Below are positions 20,700 through 33,974 of a stretch of DNA of 64,000 nucleotides, piece by piece. The stretch's first letter is position 1; each line of letters starts with the position of its first letter. Made by a program: the position numbers and the translations under genes. The stretch is from Psococerastis gibbosa (Eukaryota > Arthropoda > Insecta > Psocodea > Psocidae), in assembly GCA_963971405.1 (NCBI GenBank), contig OZ020486.1, positions 25,071,419 to 25,135,418 of the forward strand, given 5' to 3'. Below the pieces are notes generated by a model that saw only the letters and a list, made by a program, of their open reading frames with translations, was not told the DNA's origin and ran no database searches.

Positions 20700-21690
20700 C
20701 CATAAAAAAGTCCTTAAAAATAAATAATATAATAACATCAAAGGTCGACAAACTGCTTCATGTGCTATACAATACATTATTCAGTATTGAATTCGCCTGC
20801 AAAGAAGTGATTATGCAACTATGTAACTATTGCATTTATGGTCATCAGTAATATGCAAGGCACCGAAATACAATTTTTGTTGCAGGCATAAAAAAATTGC
20901 ATGTTTTGAAAACAATAACCCGGTCACATTAAATGCCTAATTAACACCAAGGCTTGAGTTAGAAGGGGTTTGAACAACCTTAAAAACATTAAAAACTTAG
21001 AAGACTAGGTTAACTCGACGACAAAGTAATATGAGATGAATACTAAGCCGAATTAGGAAGTGGAGGAGGGGTGGTGGTCGCCGGTCCATTAGGACCTCTT
21101 CACTTAGACACGAACAAGAAGGTAGTTAGCACTCATCTACCTAAGTCACATGTTAATCTACGCCCACTTTTATTCTCCCATTAGCGAGCTACTCGCTCAG
21201 GCCGCAGTTCCGTAGCCCCCGTGCTTGGCGTGCCCGGCCCTCCCCATTTACCTGTGCTCCCCAGTAATCCATCATGTTCACTGGACCTATATTAATATTT
21301 GAACAGGAGCATATTAACCCTAACCAACACTTTGCCCGCGAAAACCCCTGACCGCCCCGCCCGCGCTAAGATGCTTCCAAGTTGCTCTTCTAAGTGGTTC
21401 CTGAATATTCATCTGCCGGATTTGAGGCCCCGTCAATGCGGTGTACCTACTTCATACTAATGGGCTTCACCACTATAATTTTCAAAATAAATGTTTTCTG
21501 TGTTCCATTTTAAACCGCTTGCTGATGTAGAGAAGCATATAATAGTGTAATTTTACTCAAGTTGAAAAGGCTATATTCTAGTATGGCCGTCTACTGTACA
21601 CGCATACGTAAGATAGCTTGACAGGCTTCGGTGGCACGGTTGCAGCGTGCTTGTAAGTTGCAAGGAGTATTACACTGAACAGAATGGGGG
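20700..21690. other. No gene seen
   Basis: Moderately GC-rich around 21060-21380 but without a long frame or splice-bounded exon. Confidence 0.4.
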
Positions 21691-21842
21691 CAGTAGTTTG
21701 AATTATGGCGGGGAAAGAAAATTATTTAGGGAAAATAAAAGTAAATAATGTGCATTTATTAATAAATTTAATAAAGCAGAAATTTCCTTTACTTTTATTT
21801 TCCCAAACTAATTTTATTTTCCCGCCTTAATTCAAACTGCTG
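21691..21842. mobile_element. Foldback MITE, 152 bp
   Basis: It starts CAGTAGTTTGAATTATGGC and ends CCTTAATTCAAACTGCTG. The arms are inverted repeats of about 60 nt containing GGCGGG, AAAATTA and GGGAAAATAAAAGTAAA. No clear target duplication was found. Confidence 0.8.
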
Positions 21843-21917
21843 TTCATAGTAATAGTCATTACAGAGTCTCTACGCGCCATCGGAAATGTGTCATATCATG
21901 TATTAATTTACTCATTA

Positions 21918-21990
21918 AGGCGACTGAAGAGGTCAATCGGATTTTCGGATACATTACATTCATAAATTCTTATTATGCAATTAACCTTTT
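21918..21990 (+). repeat. Dispersed repeat F4, partial copy
   Basis: GGCGACTGAAGAGGTCAATC then GATACATT and CATTCATAAATT match the right part of the F4 copy at 45775-45925. Confidence 0.6.
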
Positions 21991-24900
21991 ATAAAAACAG
22001 ACCGAAATCAAAAAGTTGCTTCTGCTTACAAAAATTAAATGGACTAGAAATGCTCATGAATACAGAATCTATTCTTTAAAATGCAATATTGTTCAAATTA
22101 TTCATGAGTATGACATTATTTTAAAATACATTGTATAGCAATAATAATTAGCCGGTATATTGTATGATGGGCTCTTATTTTACCCTTTTAACAGTGCTGC
22201 CATCCATCGGATTTAATTTGCAGCTATTGTCACACAAATGTTAGCAAGTTAACCCCGTCCCATCGCACTCGCAAACTGTTGCCGAATGCCTCACGCAATT
22301 CTTCTGACAAAGCCATAAATTCTGCGACCCCCAATAACCCTACTTAATTAATCAGCCTTTGTAATATGTGAATAAGCTTGTTTCTAGTTGCAAGGTGAGC
22401 TGACATGAATACTGTATAAATTGCTTTGTCCTTTAAAGCCAGTTGAGGAATGACATTAGTATTTGCAAGCAAATTGAGCTTCAGCGATTGAGGGAGACTG
22501 CAATTTAATGAAGATAAACTATTTTCATGTCATCCAAATTTGGCCAAAATAAAATATTCGCGGAATATCGACTATAATTAAGAATTACCGTAAGGTAACG
22601 TATTCTTGATGACGTAAATTTTTTACTCCAAATCTGTTATGCGATTCCACATTCAATGGAAATTGAAATTTATCTATACCTGCTTACAATCTGGCACAAA
22701 CATACAGGCACAGCATCGGCAATAATTTACCCGCGACCCCCGCAGTAAACGTTTCGAAAACAAATCCTGAAGGCTGAAATAACACCCTATTTGATGTTTT
22801 ACGATCTCGTTAGTAACTCGAATGAATTTCTATCATTGCTTCTGATCCGCCAGGGGGAGACAATAGGCGGTGGTAAGGGACAGGGGATAAAGAAAGGCTT
22901 ACGACATGTTTGGGGATAGCATTGCAAAAGGTTACCTTCCAGTTGACAGCTACATAGAAAACATTTGACTTGATGCGTGAATTTTCCAATTTCCAATTTC
23001 AAAACTAGAAGTATTTCACGGAATCCAAAACACTTGAACTCGCCTGCATGGTCTTGGGCTACATGGAGGGGTTGAATCTACTGCACAGTGGGTGCTGGGG
23101 GTTGAAATTAGCAAGGGAAATGTTTGATTAGATGGCTTTGATGTGAAAAGAAGAGAGAATGAAAATGTTGCACTTTGTCCGATGCGCCCGAATTAACATA
23201 AATAATGAGAAGCTGCGGGGAGGGAGGCTCAGCACCCGGGAAATTCTCAGCAGCCAGGCGACACCTCTCACTCAAGAGCAAAACAGCTTAAAACAATGCG
23301 GAAGTACTTTCACTTATTCCCCTTTTGTTCCATCGCATTCGAAAAATTTTCAAATTGATGTGTTAAAATGAAAGAGTAAAAGAGGTCAAAATGTGTCAAA
23401 ATGTGAAATCCGCGAGTGATTTGATTTGATGGGCGGTGCATCCGACATTCCCTTTGATGGACACCAAATGCTGTGATAATGATTTGTCGCGGGTCATCCG
23501 ATTCAGAGAGACATTTTCATTGTTTATATAGTGTTCACTTATCATCGTTTTGCCACCACAAAAACATTTTTACGCTCACCCTGATGGACCTCTCAGCAGG
23601 CTACTATAAGGCCACCAGTCAAAGTCGTTCAAAGTTTGATGCAGTAAGTTTCTAGAATATCCAACAATTACATTATAATTTGACATTGCAAGCATGTAAA
23701 CACGAAACATCGTTCTGTACTATGTTACCAAAAATGATTTATAAAGGCTATTAGATTTCAACAGTTGGGTAAATTTGAGGGACAGCAATAATTAATTTAA
23801 AAAACGGACGCTAATTTTATTGTACTATTCCTCTTTATTTCGTTAAATTCCCTCTTTGCACCACACCTTCTCAGTAAGCCCAAATTAACGAAAATGCCTT
23901 CAAAATCGATTTGTTATTTTCAAATTTAATTGCTTTCCAATCGTTACGAGTGCAACATGACACGGAACTATTTCCATTTTTAATTCATACACACGACAAC
24001 TACTTAGCAAATTAACATGGACTGCAATGACTTTAACTTAATTAATTAGCCCCGGCAGTAATACAATTGTCATGTTTTGTGCGATGTGGGAATAGATGAG
24101 GAATAATCTGACGCTGCCTGATTGATCAAATGTTTATTGATTCCCACATTGACAATATCATCAACCCAATTCCAATTAATACATAATCAATACTTTTAAT
24201 GCTCGAATAAGCTGAACTTCAAACATTAACAGTTACTACCATATCAGCCAAGATTCCAACAGCACATCCAACTAAACTTCCATCGGGATCGACACATTCA
24301 TAAATAATTTCAAGTTTACAAAAGATCGTAATTGGTGATCCAATGGAATATACCCGAGGAAGTTTGATGGTATAGATGTAGGCACACCTTTAGCAGTTTA
24401 GCATCTCCATCTATCAAGTAAACATAGCCAAAGGGGTGCTGTTGAGACGCTCTGTTTATTTACACTACATTCAGCAACAGATAACTAAATTGACTACCAT
24501 TTGTGGCAGAACTGAGTAATCACTTTTGACTGGATGTAGTAATTGTAGATTTTCAAGTCACAAGTGGAGAATATAAAAAACGCTAAATACAAAAGATCCC
24601 AGCGTTAACCTTTGCCTCTTCCATTGTTGTACTTTTAAAACTCTGTGACGAGATGACGAAAATATTGAGAAACTATGATGACGAATATTAGTCGATCGTT
24701 TATCGTTTATCCTACGCAAGGAGGATGGCCTACAAGAGACAAGACGAAGTCCGAGGATGGCGTCGTCATGCACAGGCCCGTCGCGCGTGCCAACAAATTT
24801 CGGATAAAATCTTGACCCTTTATGAGTTTCAGAATTACGGCGTAACTTTGTATGACTATTATAAACCAATAGTTATAGCTATATAACAGATGTAACCCTT

Positions 24901-25540
24901 GTCCAGGTTTTATACAAATACAAATTAGCACAATTAACCCCCTAAATGTTTCATAATCATGACTTTGTTAATTTTCTAACTTTGAAATAATTACCGGAAA
25001 CCATATTTCATCGAACTCGAGAGGCTCACGACGCTATAACAAATTTAATTGCCCTCATCTACATGGAACATCATTGTAAAAGACTGCCGAGTGATCAAAA
25101 TATGATGTGTGAAGCCCACGCAACAATTGGCTGCTTTCGTTATAAGTGCAACATAAATATGCAAGTAGCCAAAATGAACATATCAAAATTGTAGGGGGAG
25201 GCAATGAAAAACTATTGCCCTGTCTGACCGTTTGCCCCGGGGCAATAAATAACTATTAAATAAGAGTTGAATAAACAGGGGTTAGAATTAGCATAATAAC
25301 AGGTTATGGGCCCTAAGATAGATAGACAGGTGCTCCAGAATAGCCCTCCGGATAATTTTCCTTGAAATTTCTTGGAGAATAAAAAGTGGTGAGTGAAGAG
25401 CAAGACAGCACTAAATTCAATGTGGCATAATAACGAAAATAATATATACCAATCAATTTAAATACATTATATAGTATCGAATATTCTATTCTACATCATT
25501 GACCAAATTTCTCATATATTCTCAAACAACTAATAATGCC
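21991..25540. other. Long unique-looking non-coding block
   Basis: No repeat-family ends, LINE motifs or supported exons were seen over about 3.5 kb. It contains TAATTA-type stretches (for example near 24035-24050). Such blocks in a developmental-gene locus can hold enhancers, but no specific site is demonstrated. Confidence 0.35.
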
Positions 25541-25544
25541 AATA

Positions 25545-25582
25545 GGGCTGGCGCTGGGTCTTTCCAGCCCTAGTACGCCACT
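25545..25582. repeat. Solo hAT-type terminus
   Basis: The sequence GGGCTGG...CCAGCCC forms a hairpin and is followed by TACGCCACTGG, the reverse of a CCAGTGGCGTA-type start like that at about 14118. No partner end was found. Confidence 0.4.
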
Positions 25583-25743
25583 GGTGAGATAGGCGATGAA
25601 GCGAAGAATTTATTATATCATTGTATATCACATAATAACAATTACTGCCGTCTTCAGCCTATGAAGGTTTGATTGCGGATGCTTTAAAGTTTGGACGCGA
25701 TTTATAAATTTATAAACATGTCGAAGCAAAGAATAACGATAGT

Positions 25744-25885
25744 CAAGGGCGGATTCAGGGGGGTAAAAGTTAGTAAGTCTGTTGTAAGTAAATTAATTAC
25801 GTTATAATTTAATCTATACTAAATGAGTTTATTTTATTTTGACTCACCACTATCCGTCCCAAAAAATGGGCTGGATCCGTCCCTG
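25744..25885. mobile_element. hAT-like MITE, 142 bp
   Basis: It starts CAAGGGCGGATTCAG and ends CTGGATCCGTCCCTG, inverted repeats with 3 mismatches. The flanking octamers are ACGATAGT (25736-25743) and ACTATAGT (25886-25893), 7 of 8 identical. The AT-rich interior lacks coding capacity. Confidence 0.75.
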
Positions 25886-26189
25886 ACTATAGTACGAGTT
25901 CGATAATCACGCATTTTATTTTATTAATTTTACGAATTCTGGGCTCACTCAAACAAGTAACGGGAAAGAGTACCTGCTTATACACTAGTATAACTTATAC
26001 TTTTACACTAGTTCTAATACTACTGATTGCGAACTAAAATACGGTGGTGGGCAGATTTTTTTGTTGTTGTCTGTGAATATGACGAGTAGCGTAGATAATA
26101 CACTACTATGACTCTCTATACAATCACTTAATGTTATTCCCAGTTTCACTTTAGTCTGTGCACTAACGCAATATTTCGCGTTGGGTGAA

Positions 26190-26320
26190 GCTCCCCAAAA
26201 TTAAATTGAGTCAGCCCAAAACAGAAAAAAAAACTTCCATCATATTTATGAACCTACATGGCGAATTTAATCAAAATCCATCGATTAGTTTGTCCACAGT
26301 TTGAGTCACACAAAAAGGAT
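26190..26320 (-). repeat. F1 fragment
   Basis: It keeps AACCTACATGGCGAAT, AATCAAAATCCATCGA and GTTTGTCCAC, the antisense of the F1 block around the GGCAAACTACTCGG site. Both F1 ends are missing. Confidence 0.6.
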
Positions 26321-27050
26321 AACAATCTATATTTCAAGTCCGCCCCCCCCCCCATAAGAAATCAAACTTCAAAAAATGTAGGTCAGAATCAACACCATTT
26401 TAACTACCTAACAATAGCAATAACGTTTTAATAATTTTTTTCCTTCAGACGTCTGCATAAGAGTTGTTAAGTGAGGAAAAGTTGTGCAGGAGGGTTGACA
26501 CCTGGGCCCCCGAACAATCGCATGTAATTGAGAGGTAAAGCTCCTGCTACGTTTTATTTCCCAAATGGAATGGCAATAGAGCCCATCAAATCAGTGGTAA
26601 ATGCCGAACAATGTGTCATTAGTGCGGGTCGGCGACGAAGACACCCTCGGTCGCCGCGACGGGTGCGACAGAGACGGTGCTATTGGTCGGTGAATAAGCA
26701 CAATCACGACTGACATTTCCCACTCTAAGTTGCACGACATCTAAACTTTTATATATGGGTGCCGTGTACCAATTTAGATCCACACCACGTTTCGGAACTT
26801 GCTCTTTCTGATTTTGCCTTCCATTCACAAATCCGACAATTCTTCATTTGCGTACTTCATTTGCCATTTGTAGGGCATTGTCGTGGTGTAACGTCTTTGC
26901 TGCGGCATATTAACTTCTGCATCAGTGGTCACTCGGTCAGTCACAAGAAAATCCTGCAGTAGGGGCCAGCGTTATAGGTGAACCTGGTAGGAAAGCCAGT
27001 CATAAGAATTGGCAACAGAAAATTTTATATATAGTCTAAGACCCATAGTA
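26321..27050. other. No gene seen
   Basis: It contains a C-run near 26343 and GC-rich sequence near 26620-26680, but no recognisable coding sequence. Confidence 0.4.
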
Positions 27051-27051
27051 C

Positions 27052-27115
27052 GATCGACCTTCACCCATCTGTTTAAGGAATGAAAATTATTTTATAAGCA
27101 ATTTAGCAAGCTAAG
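27052..27115 (+). repeat. Short dispersed repeat F5
   Basis: CGATCGACCTTCACCCATCT and then ATGAAAATT.TTTTATAA match 53688-53745 with few differences. It is too short to classify. Confidence 0.5.
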
Positions 27116-27219
27116 AATTATAAAAAAAATGGGTTGCCTGAAAAAATCCTGGCCAGCTTCAGTTAATTAAAAATTCAATTTTTTTTTATTAATTTGCACC
27201 GATGTGATTAACAAAATTC

Positions 27220-27455
27220 TTTTACACTGGGGGGGGGGGATTCAAATTTTTTTACGTATTTATTAATGTAAAGTTCATTCTATCCAGTGTTCAAACTCAA
27301 ATAAATTATAAATGCATTCCAATTTTTCAAACAATACACGTTCACATAAAGGGATAAATTGTATCCCTAAAATACTATAATATTAAATTTAAATTTGTGT
27401 TATGCCTTTTTATTTCAGGGGGGGTCTGGACTTCCCCCCTGGGCAAACGTAGGGT
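27220..27455. repeat. Relic of the 3600/36729 hAT-like MITE family
   Basis: TTTATTAATG.AA and TCCAGTGTTCAAACTCAAAT match the interior of 36729-36917, and the right side has GGGGGGGTCTGGAC then CCCCTGGGC. The ends have decayed and no target duplication is visible. A C-rich frame crosses it but is not credible as a gene. Confidence 0.6.
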
Positions 27456-28090
27456 TGCCAATATGTATCCCTTTGGTCCTAGTTACATGTTTAATCTATA
27501 ACTACAGCAGAGTGGTGAAGGCCGAGCAGATATACGAAAAGTCAAAATGCCTTGCACATCCCAGAACCGACACCCCTCTTGAGTTGAGTTCAATCGTGAT
27601 TAAATAGTGAATTGACATTTTGGCCTCCTGATACACACACTTTACATCCACATGATGATATACAGTAAATATACGCAGACTTTCATGGTCATAGTCGAAT
27701 AATGCAACAGCAGAATCCGTGTACTACCCGAACCTTCCCTACTAAATCCCTGAAGATGAAGACCACAGCTCTTGGCGAATCGTTCAAAAGCTCACTTTCA
27801 GATAAACTACGGCTAATCATTACCCACTATCCACACACCACAGCATCTTAAAAAACATCTCACCTCAAAAGTAAATATATTGACTAAAATAAAACAAGAG
27901 CTAATTCACGCTGAGGCGGTTGAGTTCAGAGGCATTAAGAGACAATGGGAAGGAGAAAAGCCATGAGGTAAAAGTAAAAATCAAACATCTCATGAAATAT
28001 TAATCCTAATATCAGGACAAACAGAAGAAATTGTTCTGAGCATTACGGTGTACATGTAGCCTATGTACCTCTTTCTAACACAGATACAAT
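27456..28090. other. No gene seen
   Basis: Non-coding between the MITE relic and the F1 tandem copies. Confidence 0.4.
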
Positions 28091-28093
28091 TTT

Positions 28094-29632
28094 TGCTTTC
28101 CAATTTATACGTAGTATAAGGAAAGCTTTGTGATGGTCGAAATTGTCGATTCCGAGATTTCAACGGATTTACACGTTTTGAGGTCCCAGGAACCCAAAAA
28201 AGTGGTTTTTACGAAATGTCTGTCTGTCTGTACATCGATTTCCGGGCAAACTACTCGGCCGATTTTAATGAAATTTTGTATGTAGGTTCACAAAAATCAT
28301 ACCTCGAGACAATTTTTTGCTTTCCAATTTATACGTAGTATAAGGAAAGCTTTGTGATGGTCAAAATTTTCGATTCCGAGATTTCAACGGATTAACACGT
28401 TTTGAGGTCCCAGGATCCCAAAAAAGTGGTTTTTACGAAATGTCTGTCTGTATGTATGTCTGTCTGTCGCTCTGTCTGTCTGTCTTTATGTATGTCCGTC
28501 TGTCTGTGCGTCGATATCCGGGCAAACTACTCAGTTGATTTTGATGAAATTCGGTATGTAGGTTTATAAAAATCATACCTCGGGACCATTTTTTTGTTTT
28601 TGTTTTGGGCTATCTCAATTTGGGGGGGTTTCATTTTTCAAAAAAACTCCAAAAAAACGTCTAAAAAATTATTTATTCAAAACGGCTCCAACGATTTCTT
28701 ATAAATTCACATATATTGTAGTTGTTATTAATGTTGATAAAATGCGGGGGGTTGCTTGCCCCTTGATAGTTTGCTTCTGCGGGGGTAAAAAAATAAAAAT
28801 AACTAAATTTTAATGAAAAATGACTAAAAAATAATTTTTCTGTGAAACCTTTCCATCGATGATTTCTACCTTCAGGCATGTTTTAGGTGTTAAATTGAGT
28901 AACGCAACCGGACAGATTGCTTTCCCAAAAAACTATTTTGTTTTGTGCAAAAAAAAATGTTTTTGAAAAAATGATAGAAAATTCATGGTCAATTGCATTG
29001 CGTGCCCTGCCATTATTGCTGTGTGGTAATTTGTTGGTCTGGCCTATCTAGAATTTTCCTCACCTCCAGTGACGTCAGGTGGAACCCCCCCCCCCCCCCC
29101 CCCCGATATCCCTGCAATTTAACTAAAGGAAAATTATTTACCATGAAATTACTCATTTTCTCTGGCTACTACTTGATAAATTGGAAAGCATGTTCGAGTA
29201 AACTTGGACCGGTTCTTTTATTTTGGGCTGACTCATTTTGGCGGGGTTTTATTCTCAAAAAACCCCAAAAAACGTCTAAAAAAATTATTTCTCAAAAAGG
29301 GCTCTAACGATATCTTTTAAATTCACATATATTGTAGTCGTTATTAATGTTAACAAAATGCGGAGGGTTGCTTGCCTCTTGATAGTTTGCTTCTGGGGGT
29401 AAAAAAATAAAAATAACTCAATTTTCATGAAAAATGACTAAAAATAATTTTTCTGCGGAACCTTTCCATCGATGATTTCTACCTTCAGGTGTGTTTTAGG
29501 TGTTCAATAGGGTAACAAAAACGGACAGGTTGCATTCCCAAAAAAACGTCTGCTTCTGTGCAAAAAAAATATTTTTTGAAGGAATTATGGAAAATTGGAA
29601 AGCATGTTCGAGTAAACTCGGACCGGTTCTTT
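28094..29632 (+). repeat. F1 repeats in tandem (partial, full, partial)
   Basis: A truncated F1 unit (28094-28314) runs into a second start GCTTTCCAATTTATACG. The second unit extends to GGACCGGTTCTTTT near 29220. It fuses there to an internal F1 segment (TTGGGCTGACTCATTTTGG) that continues to its own right end near 29631. The middle has an expanded TCTGTCTG tract (28440-28510) and a run of about 20 C near 29085. Confidence 0.85.
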
Positions 29633-29639
29633 AGTTTGA

Positions 29640-30049
29640 TTTGTACAACAAAACAACGAATGGTGTGGTAATCCCCAGGAGAGTTCAAGAACTGTGGCCA
29701 ATTGGTGTTAGTGAAGGCCACATGTCATATACCTATAGAGGAGCATTTCTGTTAATTTAACGGATATTTTGAGCAGGCTGAGGACTAGTAGAGGATCCTC
29801 ATTCCTGCTCTGTTTGTCATGTTTTGATCAGCAATATGCTTGCTCAGACGCGCAATTTATAGATCCCGCAAAAAGCATGAGAGAGATTGCCAAAAACCTG
29901 TTGGAATATGCAACCTTGCTGGTCTTATGGGGATGGGAATATGAGGGGGTGGTGGCTACGCCTCTGGGGGACATTGGCAAAATAGTACTTCCTTCCTTGT
30001 CTACAACAGCTACTGCACCTGAGCTAATAGTCCAGCAAACTCGACTTCG
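29640..30049. other. No gene seen
   Basis: A 118-codon frame at 29769-30125 overlaps a dispersed repeat at its end and has no recognisable domain. I do not treat it as a gene. Confidence 0.4.
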
Positions 30050-30165
30050 ATGGCAAGGTGGTAGCATGCTTGTACTTGTGCGAGTCTCTACAAGTAATGC
30101 GATCGGAGACGAACACGGGTACTAACCTACAGGTTAATCGGATACATTCATTAAATTGTTAAAAC
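30050..30165 (+). repeat. Dispersed repeat F4, copy
   Basis: It has AAGGTGGTAGCATGCTTG, ATGCGATCGGAGACG, ACACGGGTACTAACCTACAG and TCGGATACATTCATTAAATT, colinear with 45775-45925. The start (TGGTAGCATGC) is loosely A-box-like, so a SINE is possible but unproven. Confidence 0.7.
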
Positions 30166-33084
30166 GGCGAGTAATGTTCGCCTGCCGGAAAATTTCTGCT
30201 CCCTGAGCCTAAAACCACCCGTGTTCGAAATGTTAAAAGTACTGCATATATTATATACGTATATGTACATAGATGCGTATACCTATTTTAGGAACCGCTG
30301 CAACTTCCGCAGATATGTTATGTATATGCAATATGCAATAAAATTGCTTATCGACTGATACATATGCGATTGTCAACCGCCATCATTCAAACTGGAACGA
30401 AGTCACGCTAAAAGCATAAAGTAGCTATAACTTTGCTTCTATTTGTCTATTTTTCCTTAAATTTGGCATAACGATTCACTCTGCCAATAGCAATTTACAG
30501 AATATTATGGAGCACACTAGCCAAGTTTACTGTACCTGTAAAGCCACTGTAATGTACCATACGTACAATATAAACACAGTGTAAACTTAAAATAAATAAA
30601 AACTGATGGTCCGAATGGTTGGTACGAGGGACCTTTATAACAAAGGAAATTTAAAACCAATGTGATTTCATGCAGAGTGAAGATAAGTCAAAATGGGGAA
30701 AATTGAAGAAACAAACGGAAACAAACTTCCGAAAAAGAGGGCTAACGTTGTGTATTTGATTAAAAAGAGAAAAAGAAAATTAAAACCATAGATCAAAACA
30801 ACCAGCATTCTAATCAAAATCCAATCAATTTGAGTTCACTTGCCAAGTGCTTCGATAAAGTCAATCGTTTGGAAATATTTTACGAGGGCTTGAACCTATC
30901 AGCAACTGAATCGACTGCTGATCAACTCATCTGATACTGCGCCTTAACATGTTGACTCCCAAGCACATATTATTGCGGCTACGTCTCTAGAAATTGCAAA
31001 CCCTTAAGGATATGACAGTTTTCTATTTGTTTACCTGGTACTAATTATTTAGCGTAGAGTTGCTGCTCTGCTTCTTTAGTTTTTGGGTTTTGTCTGTGGT
31101 TGTTAGGGTGCACATTAGCCATCTCTACACCATGTTGCTACAATATTATATCCTTAAATTAGAAAAATGAATAATCTATCTTATTGAGGCACTCTGAACC
31201 GTTGCGTGCGTAGGTCTCGTTCACTCTCCGTTGCATTTGGACGTGTTTATACTTGGAGAGGTTGGCAAACGCACAATTTTTTTTTTTTGCAGGAAAAGTA
31301 CTGTAAATATGACTTAACGTCAAATACTTTGGTTGCAGATACGGTACTGTGCAACACAATGTCTTCAGCAAAAGTGAAAAGAGGGAAAATCTCCCTGCTC
31401 TCCATGTGAAGGGGGGAAACTGGTATTGGACATGTAAATCATGATTAATAAGTCTGGTACAATTATGGCTTTGTCACGTACTGACGAACTTATCACGTTA
31501 TGACTGCTCCTCCACAAATTAATGCTGGTCAATAATAATCCTCCCCCTACTCTAAGTCTTCAGCTCCCTCATCACTAAACCAAATATTCTGAATACAACT
31601 ACATAAAGAATAGAATTAATACAATGAGTTATTTTAAGCAAAACAATCAATTGGCCACGTTCTTAACAGGCGACTGGGCGCAGTTGCATAATCAAATTTT
31701 TGAAGGAATTCGGGTTCTGACAGAAGATGGAAATGAACTGTGTTGCGGTATTGTAGGTACATAAAAACACTGAAACACCCGACTCGAACACACGCTGTTT
31801 TTTGTTTTGGGGGGGGGGGGGGTGGGAGGGAACTTGGCTTGCGCGGCACGCCCGTTGAACTTACAAGATTCTTTCTCCAAATTTCGGGGGACCCACGAAT
31901 GGTTTGTGGTTCAAAACTTGATGGGTTACTGTAAACTTGGATGAAACTGTCAATGTTGAAGTTTGGGCCGGGCCGGTAATGATAGGGGCCGGTGAAAATG
32001 TTTTTACGTACCATCAAGCTCACAAATAGTTGAACTAGGTGAGGTGAGGTATTATTATGATACACCTACAACCATAGAAGACGACTAATCAGCCGCCTAA
32101 AGGACTCCTCTGTTCCTGAGCCTGAAGAAGCCGAAGGTGAAGGCCAGATGTATGGTGAGATGTGGCAACTACGCCTGGCTGCATCACTATAGATCACGCC
32201 GCCTGGACCCGCCAAAGCTCAACATGGGCGCATCCTCTGCATTCCAGTCTGGACACTGATTACCAGCATCGTGTGGGAAAATATTCACAATTATTTGGAA
32301 TTGGTATAAAGAGGCAATATAATGACATCATAAGGTGATGCGTATGTCAGGAGGGGCATGATCCTAAAATTAATTAAGGCCATTTTTTTAAAAAAAAGGA
32401 AAGCTGCTGAGTTGGTTATAGCCTGGTGAACGGGATGCCCGGCAGCACCCTAATATCTGGCTCTGGCAGGTGGCCACTTAACAGTTAGGAAGTAGGATGG
32501 TAAATGGGAACAGGTGGAATGCTCTATAAAATTAATTCTAAGCCGTATAGGCCTATATTTGCATACAACCTCTTTAGAATAGTTGCCTCCAACTGAAGAC
32601 GAGAAGGGCCAAAGCATCGAATTTACGAAAGAGCTCCCTATCAAATTGCATCACGAGCTTCAGGTAGGTACGGGACGAGACGTCGAGAGGGACCTGCGTC
32701 ACTACTTCCGATGTAGTTTCGAAGGCATCTACCAGAATCAGAGCCTATAAAGGAAATTAGGACAACTTACTTTAATTTACTTTAACGTCGCCTTGTCTCT
32801 CCCACGGGGTCGGCGGTACAGATAACTTTCCAGGTGTTATGGTCATGCGCATCTTCTGGCGACAAAGCAAGGATCCTATCTCACTCTTGTTTAAAATGGC
32901 ACCCTTGGTCGTCCTAGTAAGTACCCTCAACGAAATAGTCACACACACGTTGCACCAGGTCTACATCTTCTCCAATCTTTTGCTGATGGCACTTGCAGAA
33001 ACATTGTCGGTTAAAAGGCCATCTTAAGAATCTCCTTTAATTGCGGACACTGTGGGAACGTGTTTGTGGTGAGCTAAAGGTGTG
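30166..33084. other. No gene seen
   Basis: About 2.9 kb with a G-run (14 G) near 31810 and otherwise unremarkable sequence. The 143-codon antisense frame at 31634-32065 is proline-rich only because it reads the G-run in reverse. Confidence 0.4.
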
Positions 33085-33175
33085 CAATGCAGTCGGTGAT
33101 CGGTGTAGGGAGTAGTACGGTACACCACCCCGGCTAGACAGAGACCCGAGTTCGAATCCCGCTCTTGTTAATTTT
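33085..33175 (+). repeat. Possible tRNA-derived repeat head
   Basis: CCGAGTTCGAATCCCGCTC contains a B-box. The region before it is not a folded tRNA, so it may be an orphan SINE head. Confidence 0.35.
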
Positions 33176-33374
33176 ATAGGGTCATATTTTCTGCAATATG
33201 TCAATTCTTGTAATTACGATGTAGCAGCCAGTTTGTTACAGGCGCAGGTTTCATTTTCTTCTAGACTAGACATCCTATTGGTTTACATTAATAGTGACAA
33301 CAATATAAGTACAATATTAGTGAAGAAAACATATTGTTAGAGCCGTTTTTTTTTTTTAAATTAATTTTTTGAAG

Positions 33375-33635
33375 GTAAAACCCCCCAAAATTGAGTTGGC
33401 CGAGAATAAATGAAAAACGGTCCCAAAAAAAGATTTTTTTCATCCTACATGCCAAATTTTATCAAAATGCAGTTTGCCCACAAATCGACGAACAGAGTGC
33501 TGACAAACAATTCGAAAAAAACAGCTCTTTTTGGGTTCCTGGGATCTCAAGCGTGTAAATCCACTGAAATCTCAAAATCAAAAACATCGACCATCACCAA
33601 GCTTTCCTTATTTTAACGTATAAATAGAAAAACAA
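33375..33635 (-). repeat. F1 fragment, diverged
   Basis: Antisense F1 order is kept: CCCCCCAAAATTGAGTTGGC, the CATGCCAAATTTTATCAAAA block, TTTTTTGGGTTCCTGGGA-like sequence, then AAGCTTTCCTTATTTTAACG. The hairpin end has lost its symmetry. Confidence 0.7.
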
Positions 33636-33974
33636 CAAGCTATAAGGCATCAAAGCCGCTTGAAAATACAGGTCCCAAGACGCATAATATGGGATGCAAT
33701 AAAATTGTACCATGTCGAAGTTATGCGGTGGTGACAAAGGTCTGCACCTGGATGAGGAGGACCTTCTAATTGATGGCCAGCCGGTAGTTGGTCTTGACTG
33801 CCCCAGACGTTTTATTTCTATTATTAAGGTCCAGGGCCGTATTCAGGGGCCCCTCGTATTGTCATAACTGCACCCGGCAACGACTGGATGCTATGTAAAA
33901 TTATGAAGACTGTGTATGAAAAGTTCCTTACTTCACCTTATTTCTGCCACACAATGCCGTAGCAGTTTTGTGCC

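Noticed and set aside
28440..28510. TCTGTCTG-type tract as a CRISPR-like or regulatory array
   Set aside because: It is a microsatellite internal to every F1 copy; there are no unique spacers.
31634..32065. 143-codon minus-strand frame with a proline run
   Set aside because: The proline run is a G-homopolymer read in reverse; no domain and no splice context.
33846..33870. Transposon start CAGGGCCGTATTCAGG
   Set aside because: No partner terminus was found nearby.
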